From Pirellulales bacterium (GTDB taxonomy: Bacteria; Planctomycetota; Planctomycetia; Pirellulales; JAICIG01): 11,483 nt of DNA. Where the stretch lies: positions 1-11,483 of the forward strand of contig JAICIG010000255.1 in assembly GCA_025924495.1 (NCBI GenBank). The letters are read 5' to 3'. The translations under genes were made by a program, and so were the position numbers. Positions 1 to 7,070 of the stretch are shown here, piece by piece. Below the pieces are notes generated by a model. That model did not search any database, was not told the DNA's origin, and saw only the letters and a program-made list of their open reading frames with translations. How positions within the stretch are numbered: the first letter of the stretch is position 1; each line of letters opens with the position of its first letter.

Positions 1-282
1 GGAGGTTTGCACGAGAACCTGGCGCGGATCATGCCCGCAGGTTCGCGCGCCATCATCGAGCGCGGCAGTTGGACCGTGCCGCCGGTGTTCGGCTGGATCC
101 AGCGGCTGGGCGAGATCGAGGCCGACGAAATGAACCGAGTCTTCAACATGGGGCTGGGACTTGTGCTCGTCGTCAGCTCTTACTATGCCGACAGCGTTCG
201 CCACCAACTCGACGATTGTGGTCTGGCGAACTGGCCAATCGGCGAAGTCATTGCCGGCGAAAGCGGCGTGGCCTGGGCGTAA
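1..282 (+). CDS. purM: Phosphoribosylformylglycinamidine cyclo-ligase, C-terminal part (5' end outside window)
   Basis: This is the last 93 residues of AIR synthetase, which closes the imidazole ring in de novo purine synthesis (FGAM + ATP to AIR) in the cytoplasm. The frame is open to the left edge and begins GGLHENL, matching the family's glycine-rich GGGLxENL segment. It continues with the typical RGSWTVPPVF and EMNRVFNMGLGLVLVV blocks of the C-terminal domain and stops with TAA. The family is about 340-350 residues, so roughly three quarters lies outside the window. It is the only plus-strand gene here and converges on dsbD with about 43 bp between stop codons. Nothing suggests damage. 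The call rests on motif recognition and is secure. Confidence 0.93.
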   Translation, partial: GGLHENLARIMPAGSRAIIERGSWTVPPVFGWIQRLGEIEADEMNRVFNMGLGLVLVVSSYYADSVRHQLDDCGLANWPIGEVIAGESGVAWA

Positions 283-303
283 CGAGCGCCATAGGTCCGA
301 GCG

Positions 304-327
304 GAACCGGCGGGCACGGCCCGGTTC
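304..327. terminator. Hairpin between convergent purM and dsbD
   Basis: GAACCGG (304-310) and CCGGTTC (321-327) form a perfect 7-bp GC-rich stem. A bulged alternative pairs GAACC with GGTTC and GGGC with GCCC around an ACG loop. The hairpin lies between two convergent stop codons and overlaps the dsbD stop, as a shared bidirectional terminator would. Neither side has a T-run, so it is not a canonical intrinsic terminator. Its role is inferred from position. Confidence 0.35.
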
Positions 328-2800
328 ATTGCGCCGGCCTGACAGCGACCTGTTTGGAAGGCCCCGCTTCGTCGAGCTTCTTCAACAGCAATCCGCGGGT
401 GTAGCCATTGTTCAGCACGATCGGCTGGTTGGGCCGTCCCGAGGGGAAGATTGCCAGCACGGGAACTTGTCCGCCCGGGCCAGTCAGTTTGGTGAGTAGT
501 TCGGTCTCCTCCGGCGGATAGCGAGTCATGTCTGCGACCATTGTGACGATGCCATGCGCGTTGACGTATTCGCGCGTCGGCTCCGTGTTCAACACGGTCG
601 CTTCCAGAGTCTTGCAGGTCCAGCACCAGTCCGCCGTGAAATCGACCATTACGGTTTTCCCGGCCTTGGTGTACTCGACCAACTTTGGCATTGAGAACGG
701 CTCCCAGGGAAGTTCGTGCTCGTTTTTCTGCGCAACAGGAGCTGCCGCGCCGTCCTTTTGGCCGGCGAAGAACTGCGCCATGCGTTTATCGAGCGTCGCT
801 TGGAAGCGGCTTTCCATTACCGGCTGCAGCCACTGAAACGAGAATAAGCCGATCAGCACCGCGAAGGCGCCGCCGCCAATCCAAGCCCGCGATTTGGCGG
901 AGAACTCGGCATACAACGGCACCCGGCCGATCCACCAGAACGCGGCCCAGAGGCCCATTAAAAGCGCGAGCGTGGGAATGAATCGCTCCCACTGCACTAA
1001 GGTCATCAGGTACACGACCGTCGCCATCAACACGAAACCCATGGCCTGCTTGAACGTATCCATCCAAGCGCCGGGCTTCGGCAGGAAGCGGATCAATTGG
1101 GGAAACGCGCCGATTAGCAGGTAAGGACTGGCCATGCCCAGGCCAATGCACGCAAACATCAAGTAGGTGATGTAGGCCGGCTGAGCGACGGCATAGCCCA
1201 GCGCGGGGCCGAGAAATGGTCCGCTGCATGGGGTCGCCAGGACGGTGGTTAGCGCCCCTTTGACGAACGCGCCGCTGAACCCTTCATGTGCGGCCAGTTC
1301 GTTCGCTTTTCCGCTGCCGACGAAGCCGGGAATGGGGATTTCCCAAACGCCCAAAAAGCTGAGCGCCATGACGAACACGATCGCTGCCAGTGTGATATTG
1401 AAGCCATCGTAGGCGAATTGCTGCCCCCAGCCGAATTGCTTGTTGAAGAGTAGTCTCGCGGCCACCGGCAGCGTCGCCAGCGCCATGAACACCGCCAGCA
1501 GACCGAGCGAGTACCAAACGTTCAGCAAGAACACACGGCTGCGGCTCTGTCCGCTCTGTTCGACGAACGACAGAATCTTCAAGCCGATGACGGGCAATAC
1601 GCACGGCATGAGATTGAGGATCAAGCCGCCGAGGAAGCCAAAGACCAGGTTGAGCCACAGCGGCTTTTTTGCCGCGTCGTCGTTGGCGAGCTTGGCAATA
1701 TCCAGCTGGTTTGAATTGCCGGCGACCGCATCGGCGGCTTCAGCGTAGCGGGCCTTTTCAGTGAACTCGAGCGGCACCATGCCGTCTGCAGAGTTAAAAT
1801 CGACTTTCATCGTCGCTTCGAACCGGACGGCCGTCGGCGCCCGGCACGCGTCGGCCAGACAAGTCTGGTAGGCAACCAACCCTGCGATTTTGAAGTCTCC
1901 CGGCTTAGCCGAATTCGGCACGGTCAACTCGGTCGTCCAAGTCACGGGCGAGTCGTACTCTCCCACGGCGTTTTTGCCGTTGTGATGCGGTTCCACGTCC
2001 GCCGTAGTCCGACCGATTTCCAGCCCCGAAGTTTCTGTCAGCGCGATCAGTGTGGGATGCGAGCCCGTCTCGGGCGCTTTATCCCCGAGTTCATAGACGT
2101 GCCACCCCTTAGCAGGCTCGGCAGTGACGACGAGCTTTACCTTGCCGCCGGGAACGGCAATCTTGGGCTCAAGATGCCCGCGGAAGACTACATTATCGGC
2201 ACGGTAAACACCGGCTTCTTCGGCGCCAGGTGCTGCGGGAACGGCTGCTGCGGCGCTCTCGTCAGTCCATTTCGCCGTGAAGGGAGTATCTTTCGGCGGC
2301 AAGCAACTGGCCGCGCAGGCCTGGGCATTGACCTTGCCTTTAATTTCCAGCTGCGTCGGATCGACCCCCTCGTCGAACTGGATGGGCGCCGTCCAGGTCA
2401 CAGTTCCTTCGTGCTCTTGGAGTTCGAGCCCAGGCCACGCCTCTTTATCGATGTGCTTCTTCGGGGGGGGCGACGCCTTGAAATTGCCGGTTAGCTTATA
2501 TGGACCGTCGTCCAGCTTGATCTTGGTGGCGATCGGTCCGCCCTTGCGCTGTGTGATCGAATAAATATGCCAATCTTCCGCGATCTCGGCGGTGACGCGA
2601 AGCTGGCCGGTGCGGCCGTCTTTGTCGGCGGTGAACTGCGCTTCGACCGAGACGGGATTCTCTGCTCCGCCGCCAGGGCCGCCGAGTATGTCGCCCTTGA
2701 GATTCGAGAACAGATCGTTTTGGGCGAGCACGACGCCGGGATGCGTCAATAAGACCGCGCAAAGTGCCAAGCCGAAACAGCGTCTTAAGCAAGTTTGCAT
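326..2800 (-). CDS. dsbD: Thiol:disulfide interchange protein DsbD with two tandem N-terminal domains
   Basis: This 824-residue protein carries electrons from cytoplasmic thioredoxin across the inner membrane to periplasmic thiols, serving disulfide reduction and cytochrome c maturation. Residues 1-26 are a signal peptide ending VLA|Q. Two DsbD-alpha-like beta domains follow, about 45-185 and 200-335. Each has a WHxY segment and a cysteine pair: C162/C166 in ACAASC and C314/C319 in TCLADAC. The membrane domain, about 380-660 with eight helices, has the expected cysteines C400 (NLMPCVLPV) and C525 (ATPCSGP). The C-terminal thioredoxin-like domain has CWTC (C726/C729) in DFTADWCWTCK. E. coli DsbD has one N-terminal domain, so the duplication is notable. 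An in-frame ATG at 2845 would put 15 extra residues before the signal peptide, so I chose 2800, preceded by a purine-rich GAAGAAG. A promoter lies upstream at 2890-2919. Confidence 0.92.
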   Translation of the reverse strand: MQTCLRRCFGLALCAVLLTHPGVVLAQNDLFSNLKGDILGGPGGGAENPVSVEAQFTADKDGRTGQLRVTAEIAEDWHIYSITQRKGGPIATKIKLDDGPYKLTGNFKASPPPKKHIDKEAWPGLELQEHEGTVTWTAPIQFDEGVDPTQLEIKGKVNAQACAASCLPPKDTPFTAKWTDESAAAAVPAAPGAEEAGVYRADNVVFRGHLEPKIAVPGGKVKLVVTAEPAKGWHVYELGDKAPETGSHPTLIALTETSGLEIGRTTADVEPHHNGKNAVGEYDSPVTWTTELTVPNSAKPGDFKIAGLVAYQTCLADACRAPTAVRFEATMKVDFNSADGMVPLEFTEKARYAEAADAVAGNSNQLDIAKLANDDAAKKPLWLNLVFGFLGGLILNLMPCVLPVIGLKILSFVEQSGQSRSRVFLLNVWYSLGLLAVFMALATLPVAARLLFNKQFGWGQQFAYDGFNITLAAIVFVMALSFLGVWEIPIPGFVGSGKANELAAHEGFSGAFVKGALTTVLATPCSGPFLGPALGYAVAQPAYITYLMFACIGLGMASPYLLIGAFPQLIRFLPKPGAWMDTFKQAMGFVLMATVVYLMTLVQWERFIPTLALLMGLWAAFWWIGRVPLYAEFSAKSRAWIGGGAFAVLIGLFSFQWLQPVMESRFQATLDKRMAQFFAGQKDGAAAPVAQKNEHELPWEPFSMPKLVEYTKAGKTVMVDFTADWCWTCKTLEATVLNTEPTREYVNAHGIVTMVADMTRYPPEETELLTKLTGPGGQVPVLAIFPSGRPNQPIVLNNGYTRGLLLKKLDEAGPSKQVAVRPAQ

Positions 2801-3153
2801 CTTCTTCGATTCCCAATTGCCAGATGCTGGAAAGTGCGTCATCATCCATTCGCGGCGCCGGTGTTCGACGCTACCGCAAGACGCATAAGATTTTAGGTCG
2901 TCCCTGCCGGCTCGGTCAATGCAGAGTTTGGCCCGGGCATATCACGAACCGGCCCGCCAACCAATGCCCGCGCAGGCCGATTATCGGCAAGCCGCTCGCC
3001 CAACAGGCAAGGATTTCTGTAACTGCTGTACGGAACCGGACGCCATCTGGTTGCCGCGATGTCGCAAGTCGCCCATTTTTCTCTGCGGAGCCGACCGATC
3101 CAGGCGGTCTGAAGGCTGTTTGCCATTGAAGCCATTGCATCGCCGCGGCTCAA
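2801..3153. other. Intergenic region between ackA and dsbD
   Basis: These 353 bp lie between the ackA stop and the dsbD start, both genes on the minus strand. They hold the probable dsbD promoter (2890-2919) and an 80-90 base leader. A short inverted repeat, GACCG (3093-3097) with CGGTC (3105-3109), lies about 45-60 bp past the ackA stop and is flanked by AGCC and GGCT, which could extend the stem with a bulge. It has no T-run. A 13-base near-palindrome (gccgattatcggc) is at 2976-2988. No convincing coding frame was found; the open frames here have no family resemblance. Confidence 0.5.
2890..2919 (-). promoter_or_regulatory. Probable sigma70-type promoter for dsbD
   Basis: Read on the minus strand, TTGACC (2919-2914) is followed after 18 bases by TAAAAT (2895-2890). 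Each hexamer differs from consensus at one position. Transcription would start near 2883, giving a leader of about 83 bases before the ATG at 2800. The in-frame ATG at 2845 falls inside this leader, so the promoter does not decide between the two starts. It implies that dsbD can be transcribed independently of ackA. Confidence 0.5.
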
Positions 3154-4353
3154 TTACTTCGCTTCGTGCAGCACTCGATCGGCATGCCGGGCCATCATCA
3201 ATTCTTCGTTCGTCTTAATGATCCTTACGGTCACGGGGGCGCCAACCTGGGAGATCACGCCTGCATGCTGCTCGTTAAGTGAGAGGGAGAGCTCGATTCC
3301 CAGGAACTTCAGCGGCTCGCAGATCCTGGCCCGGATCGGCGCCGCGTTTTCTCCCATGCCGCCGGTGAAAATCAATTCGTCGAGCCCGCCCAAGGCCGCG
3401 GCCAAAGCGCCGATGAACTTTCTGGCTTGATAACAAAAGATCTCCACGGCCAGCGCCGCATTCGCATCATTGGCCTCGCGGGCCAGCAGATCTTGCATGT
3501 CGGAGCTTGTGCCGGAAATGCCTAGCAGTCCCGATTGCTTGGCGAGCAATTCGTGGAGTTCCTCGGCCTGCATGCCGCGTTGTTGTAATAGATACAGCAT
3601 CAACCCCGGATCGAGATCGCCGGCCCGAGTGCTCATCACCAGACCGCCGATCGGCGTGAAGCCCATCGTCGTGTCGATGCCGCGTCGCTGATGAACAGCG
3701 GCCATGCTGGCGCCATTGCCCAAGTGGGCGATAACGAGCCGTCTTTGTGCCGCGGCGTCGCCTGCAAGCTGCGCGAGCTCCTGCACGATGTACTCGTACG
3801 ACAGGCCATGAAAGCCGTATCGCAGCACGCCTTCCTCGGCAAACCGGCCAGGCAGCGCGAATCGCTGCGCGACTTGCGGCATCGTGCGGTGAAACGACGT
3901 ATCGAAGCAGGCGATCTGCGTTAACTCGGGCTGAGCTTTGCCAATGGCTCGGATCGCCGCCAGCGCGCCAGGCAAGTGGTTCGGCGCCAGCGGAATGAGT
4001 TCGTCAAGTTCCGCGATCAGTTCGGGTGTTATGCGTTGCGGCTGAGTGTGGCGCGGTCCGCCGTGGACGACGCGATGCGCTGCGGCATCCAGATGTTGTT
4101 GCCTCCCGGTGTCAGCCAGCCACTCGAGCAGGGTCCCGAGCGCGGCCTCATGATTGGCTAAGTGCAGATTCTCGTTCTTCACCAACGTATTTCCGCTGGC
4201 GTCTCGCACATGAAAATCGCCGCCGGCCAGCCCGATGCGGTCAAGCTTGCCCGAGCAATCGAGCGCCTCGGCCTCGCCTGTCTTGTACAGCGCAAATTTC
4301 AAGCTCGATGAGCCGCTATTAATAATGAGGACTCGAAATGCACTGCCGGCCAT
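3154..4353 (-). CDS. ackA: Acetate kinase (acetate/propionate kinase family)
   Basis: This 399-residue enzyme interconverts acetyl phosphate + ADP and acetate + ATP in the cytoplasm. The length is normal and the ASKHA-fold motifs occur in order: INSGSSSLKF (N12), AHRVVHGG (R94), CFDTSFH (catalytic-type D151), GFHGLS (H182), AHLGNGAS (209-216), a DTTMGFTP block ending STRAGDLDP (R243), SGLLGISGTSSDM, FTGGMGEN (329-336) and KTNEE (380-384). Most family members have GTRSGD where this one has STRAGD; the key arginine is kept. The gene starts about 45 bp after the eight-helix membrane protein gene on the same strand, with a purine-rich AAAGAAG upstream, so it may be the last gene of the cytochrome operon. 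No phosphotransacetylase or phosphoketolase gene is in the window, so the source of acetyl phosphate is unknown. Confidence 0.94.
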   Translation of the reverse strand: MAGSAFRVLIINSGSSSLKFALYKTGEAEALDCSGKLDRIGLAGGDFHVRDASGNTLVKNENLHLANHEAALGTLLEWLADTGRQQHLDAAAHRVVHGGPRHTQPQRITPELIAELDELIPLAPNHLPGALAAIRAIGKAQPELTQIACFDTSFHRTMPQVAQRFALPGRFAEEGVLRYGFHGLSYEYIVQELAQLAGDAAAQRRLVIAHLGNGASMAAVHQRRGIDTTMGFTPIGGLVMSTRAGDLDPGLMLYLLQQRGMQAEELHELLAKQSGLLGISGTSSDMQDLLAREANDANAALAVEIFCYQARKFIGALAAALGGLDELIFTGGMGENAAPIRARICEPLKFLGIELSLSLNEQHAGVISQVGAPVTVRIIKTNEELMMARHADRVLHEAK

Positions 4354-4398
4354 TTGTTTTGCTTCTTTGCAATGGTCCGAGAAACCGACGGAACCGAT

Positions 4399-5238
4399 TC
4401 AGCCGACGCCCGTGGCAGCGCTGCCGACCGGCAGACGCTGAAACAATTTCCACAAGCCAATCAGCGCCAAAAGCACCAGGTTCGGAAACAAGAGCGGCGC
4501 CATCGCCGGAGCCCCATACACGAAGTTCTCGAACATGCTCGAGGAAAGACCTTCGAGATTGGCCAAGGTATGGAGAGCGAAGCCGAGCACCCCGACTGCG
4601 GCTTGCAACAACAACACATACACGCAAAGCCGCAGAAATCTGCGCTCGACCGAAACGAGGAACGGCGCCAGCAGGAATCCAACCGCCAGAGCGCTGCTGA
4701 ACACGGGAATCCATTCCGTCATGTGATAGAAACCATTTTGCGCATGGTCGGTCACGCTGAACACGAAGTTTCCCAAAAAGCCCCCCAGCGCCAGCAGCAA
4801 CACCCAGTAGGCCCATTCCGTCGATTCAGGTTCGACCATTCGGTTCATCAACAACAACAATCCCAACCCGGTGTAGGCCAGCGGCGCAGCGAAGGGCGCT
4901 GCATAGACGAGGCTCTTCAACGTGCTCTTGATAAAGAACTGGCTTTCCAGGTGCAGCACGACGCCCGCACAGCCAACGAGGATGGCTCCCCAGCCGACAA
5001 GTAAGCCCAAGTCTCGCCAGGCGGGATTGACCTTGCCTGGCCTGAAGGCAGCCAGGGCCGCCAACAGAACGACCGGCGCAATCATCGAGAAGTAGAGCGG
5101 AATGTACTCGGCCGGATGGTCAAAATGGTTCACCGAATGAGCGAGGTAAATATCTGCGCTCAGGAACGCCAGATTCACGAGGGCGAACGCTTCCACCAGC
5201 CACTGCGCATTGAGCAGGCGTTTAATCTTGCTGAGCAT
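4399..5238 (-). CDS. Eight-helix membrane protein with internal duplication, partner of the octaheme cytochrome (unrecognised family)
   Basis: I do not recognise the family of this 279-residue protein. It has eight hydrophobic segments, near 12-33, 48-65, 74-96, 110-131, 141-162, 177-195, 202-223 and 240-262. The first four and last four align as a tandem repeat. HPAEYIP (41-47) matches HMTEWIP (172-178), histidines H96 and H223 correspond, and LVYAAPFAAPL (110-120) matches FVYGAPAMAPL (239-249). Basic residues at the N-terminus (KIKR), in the 66-75 loop and at ERRFLR (198-203) place the N-terminus inside, so both HxxE motifs and H96/H223 face the periplasm. The ATG lies inside the end of the cytochrome gene (17 bp overlap), suggesting translational coupling. 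I infer a redox membrane partner, perhaps quinone-, haem- or metal-binding. There is no homology evidence for this. Confidence 0.8.
   Translation of the reverse strand: MLSKIKRLLNAQWLVEAFALVNLAFLSADIYLAHSVNHFDHPAEYIPLYFSMIAPVVLLAALAAFRPGKVNPAWRDLGLLVGWGAILVGCAGVVLHLESQFFIKSTLKSLVYAAPFAAPLAYTGLGLLLLMNRMVEPESTEWAYWVLLLALGGFLGNFVFSVTDHAQNGFYHMTEWIPVFSSALAVGFLLAPFLVSVERRFLRLCVYVLLLQAAVGVLGFALHTLANLEGLSSSMFENFVYGAPAMAPLLFPNLVLLALIGLWKLFQRLPVGSAATGVG
4453..5205 (-). repeat. Protein-level tandem duplication (two four-helix halves)
   Basis: Residues about 12-131 and 141-262 of the membrane protein encoded at 4399-5238 align with an offset of 127-131 residues. Shared landmarks are the SV(N/T) segment before the histidine loop, HxxE(Y/W)IP, a helix ending in LH (H96, H223), and (L/F)VY(A/G)AP followed by a final hydrophobic helix. 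The similarity is clear in protein but not obvious in DNA, so the duplication is old. I aligned it by eye. Confidence 0.6.
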
Positions 5239-6556
5239 GATTTTTGCGCAGCTCCTCGGCCATGGCTTTCATTTCGACCGTGTGCGAGAGAATCGGATAG
5301 TTGCCGTGCCACTGGACGAAGTCGGCGCCGCCCATGAACGCGCCATGCTTGGCCGTGCGGCCATAATAATGCCAGAGGTCGAAGTAAATGAAATCAATCG
5401 GATGCTCGAACGGCTTTGACGAGAGCACTCCGTCCTTTCGCAGCCCCTTGATAATGCTTTCGGCGGCCTGCACTTTCTCGTTCGTTTCAACGACCACCTT
5501 TTCCGCTTCGGCATAGACGCGGTCGACGATTGCCTGCGTATGACATTGCAAGCAGACTTCTTTCATGTTGGCCTGGGCCATGGCGTAGTTCGGCCGCTTC
5601 TGCGAGACGGCGTCGGCCAGCAAGTAGCTTAACCGTTCCGACGGATCGTGCGTTACTTTCAACCCGTTAATGCCGCTCATATGGCACGTGGCGCACGTCG
5701 GCACGAACATATCGCGCGTGGTCAGCTTCTTTGGTTCGGCATCGAGCTTGAGCAGTTCGTGCTGCGCGTTGAACATCACGCCGTGCTTCGACTCGGTGTA
5801 GATTTCCAACTGCGAATGGTCTGGCCCGAGATGGCACTGCCCGCAGGTGCTCGGCAGCCGAGCGATGGCGACCGACGCCGTATGCCGCGTGTGACAGGCC
5901 GTGCAAGTGCCAATCGTGCCATCGTCGTTCGGCCGGCCTACGCTGTGGCACTTAGCGCAGCCGCTGGCCATGGCCGATTCCCCTTCCAATTTGACGAACG
6001 GGTGAGCGGGCCGTTTGCAGGCGCCGGGATGGTATTGCTCCGAAAAAGAAATCTGCTCGGCCGTCAGCCCTGCTTCGCCGTAGACGGCCGCCCAGGAAGG
6101 GGCGGCATGGCGACTGCGCAGAAACTGCTGGTAGATCGGTTCGTGGCAACTGCGGCAGTTGCCGGCTGTCAGCGCTTTTGAAATGACGAACCCGTGATGA
6201 TCTTTCTTCTCTTGTCCTGCGGACGGTTGATGGCAGTCGAGGCAATTCACGCCCTTCTTGGCATGCACGCTCAATTCGTATTCATGCACCACAGAAACTT
6301 GCTGCCGCGAATGGCACTCGGCGCATTTGCCCGAGGCGCGAATCAAAGCGGCGGTAGGCTGTTCCACCTCGATCGGCGGACGCCGGGCGTTGATGAGCAT
6401 GGCTCCGATAATCAGTCCAAAGCCGATGACGAGAGCGATAAAAACGGCTCGAAACGACACGCTGCGATCCTCCGCGGCATTCAAAACGGGGCGACTGGCA
6501 AGCACGACGAACGGAATCCAGTTCCGTGTTCGGCGGCGCCGACGCTCAAGGGACAT
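5222..6556 (-). CDS. Membrane-anchored octaheme c-type cytochrome, hydroxylamine oxidoreductase-like (HAO-like) family
   Basis: This 444-residue protein has a basic N-terminus, one membrane helix (about 33-55) without an obvious cleavage site, then a periplasmic domain. Eight CxxCH motifs begin at residues 78, 105, 134, 200, 218, 238, 288 and 335. The wide gap between motifs 3 and 4, TACHTRHTAS, CHLGPDHSQLEIY, ESKHG, PTCATCHMSG and the C-terminal GGADFVQWHGNY are typical of the HAO-like superfamily, in which haem 4 is usually catalytic. D246-H247 (GPDH) may be the distal-pocket Asp-His pair known in HAO. Relatives oxidise hydroxylamine or hydrazine or reduce nitrite/hydroxylamine, so the reaction is undetermined. 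C180 lies in CKRPAH and is not a haem motif. I chose the ATG at 6556; a TTG at 6595 adds 13 residues but overlaps a possible -10 box. The gene overlaps the next by 17 bp. Confidence 0.85.
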   Translation of the reverse strand: MSLERRRRRTRNWIPFVVLASRPVLNAAEDRSVSFRAVFIALVIGFGLIIGAMLINARRPPIEVEQPTAALIRASGKCAECHSRQQVSVVHEYELSVHAKKGVNCLDCHQPSAGQEKKDHHGFVISKALTAGNCRSCHEPIYQQFLRSRHAAPSWAAVYGEAGLTAEQISFSEQYHPGACKRPAHPFVKLEGESAMASGCAKCHSVGRPNDDGTIGTCTACHTRHTASVAIARLPSTCGQCHLGPDHSQLEIYTESKHGVMFNAQHELLKLDAEPKKLTTRDMFVPTCATCHMSGINGLKVTHDPSERLSYLLADAVSQKRPNYAMAQANMKEVCLQCHTQAIVDRVYAEAEKVVVETNEKVQAAESIIKGLRKDGVLSSKPFEHPIDFIYFDLWHYYGRTAKHGAFMGGADFVQWHGNYPILSHTVEMKAMAEELRKNHAQQD

Positions 6557-6583
6557 CTCGCGGCCGCCAAACGCGTAGCCTAA

Positions 6584-6612
6584 CTTATATCGCAAGCCGG
6601 CGATTTGAACAG
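6584..6612 (-). promoter_or_regulatory. Possible promoter for the octaheme cytochrome operon
   Basis: On the minus strand a good -10 box, TATAAG (6589-6584), lies about 28 bp before the ATG at 6556. At 17 bp spacing the -35 position holds only a poor match (CTGTTC, 6612-6607). The site sits in the 100 bp gap after the cysteine-rich gene. An activator may be needed if it is real. A direct repeat CGACGCG (6628-6634 and 6644-6650, 16 bp apart) lies just upstream. Confidence 0.25.
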
Positions 6613-6656
6613 CCGGGGCTCATCGAACGACGCGTCAATCAAGCGACGCGGTTGAG

Positions 6657-7070
6657 TCAGTCGCAGGCCGAGCAACGCGAGGGATCGTGCGGGCGCACGT
6701 CGAGCGATTCCAGGAAGGGCCGCCCCTGGGTGCGCAACCTCGCTTCCAGCCGCTCCGTGCAATCGCAATCGCAGCAGGCCCACGGCTCTTCGCCACTTAG
6801 ATCGCGGCAGCGATGACGTGCATGCGCATCTTGCACGCGCACCAGATCGAAATACTGCTCCCAATAGGGCCGCTCTTCTTCCAGGGGCAGATCGCAAAAG
6901 CAGATTTCCACCCAGCGAACGGCGCCGTCCTCGCGCCAGCGGGCCTCGCTCATATTGCGCAAATACTCGTCTCCCGCCACGGAACCTTGACCGAGCGTTC
7001 CCTGTTCGATCGCAGCCTTCAGCGCTGCTTCTTGACCTGGCTTAACGCGAGCGGTGACGAGATATCGCAT
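6657..7070 (-). CDS. Small cysteine-rich conserved hypothetical protein
   Basis: This 137-residue soluble protein has no known function to me, although its N-terminus resembles conserved hypothetical proteins I associate with cyanobacteria and planctomycetes. Residues 1-60 (MRYLVTARVKPGQEAALKAA onwards) look like a beta-alpha-beta unit of a ferredoxin-like or dimeric alpha/beta-barrel fold. The C-terminal half has nine cysteines in the whole protein at C57, C59, C88, C99, C100, C102, C104, C133 and C136, including CCDCDC (99-104) and a terminal CSAC. H83 and H86 are adjacent. This suggests binding of zinc, iron-sulfur or another metal. I chose ATG at 7070 because TAGGGA lies just upstream; a TTG at 7157 would add 29 unconvincing residues. 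The cytochrome operon begins 100 bp downstream on the same strand. Confidence 0.75.
   Translation of the reverse strand: MRYLVTARVKPGQEAALKAAIEQGTLGQGSVAGDEYLRNMSEARWREDGAVRWVEICFCDLPLEEERPYWEQYFDLVRVQDAHARHRCRDLSGEEPWACCDCDCTERLEARLRTQGRPFLESLDVRPHDPSRCSACD

Noticed and set aside
187..198. Possible extra haem motif CKRPAH in the octaheme cytochrome (residue numbers of the protein are near 180-185)
   Set aside because: It has one cysteine and no CxxCH or CxxxCH spacing, so I count eight haem motifs, not nine. The coordinates given here are not informative; the site is within 5222-6556.
2976..2988. 13-base near-palindrome gccgattatcggc
   Set aside because: The single central base is too short for a hairpin loop, and one isolated copy does not identify an operator. 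Noted only within the intergenic region.
2893..3153. 86-codon minus-strand frame directly before the ackA stop, and a 74-codon one at 2916-3140
   Set aside because: The first needs a TTG start. Neither has family similarity or secondary-structure character, and both overlap the dsbD promoter.
4354..5004. 216-codon open frame on the plus strand
   Set aside because: It is antisense to the eight-helix membrane protein and very Gln/Arg-rich, the expected complement of hydrophobic codons.
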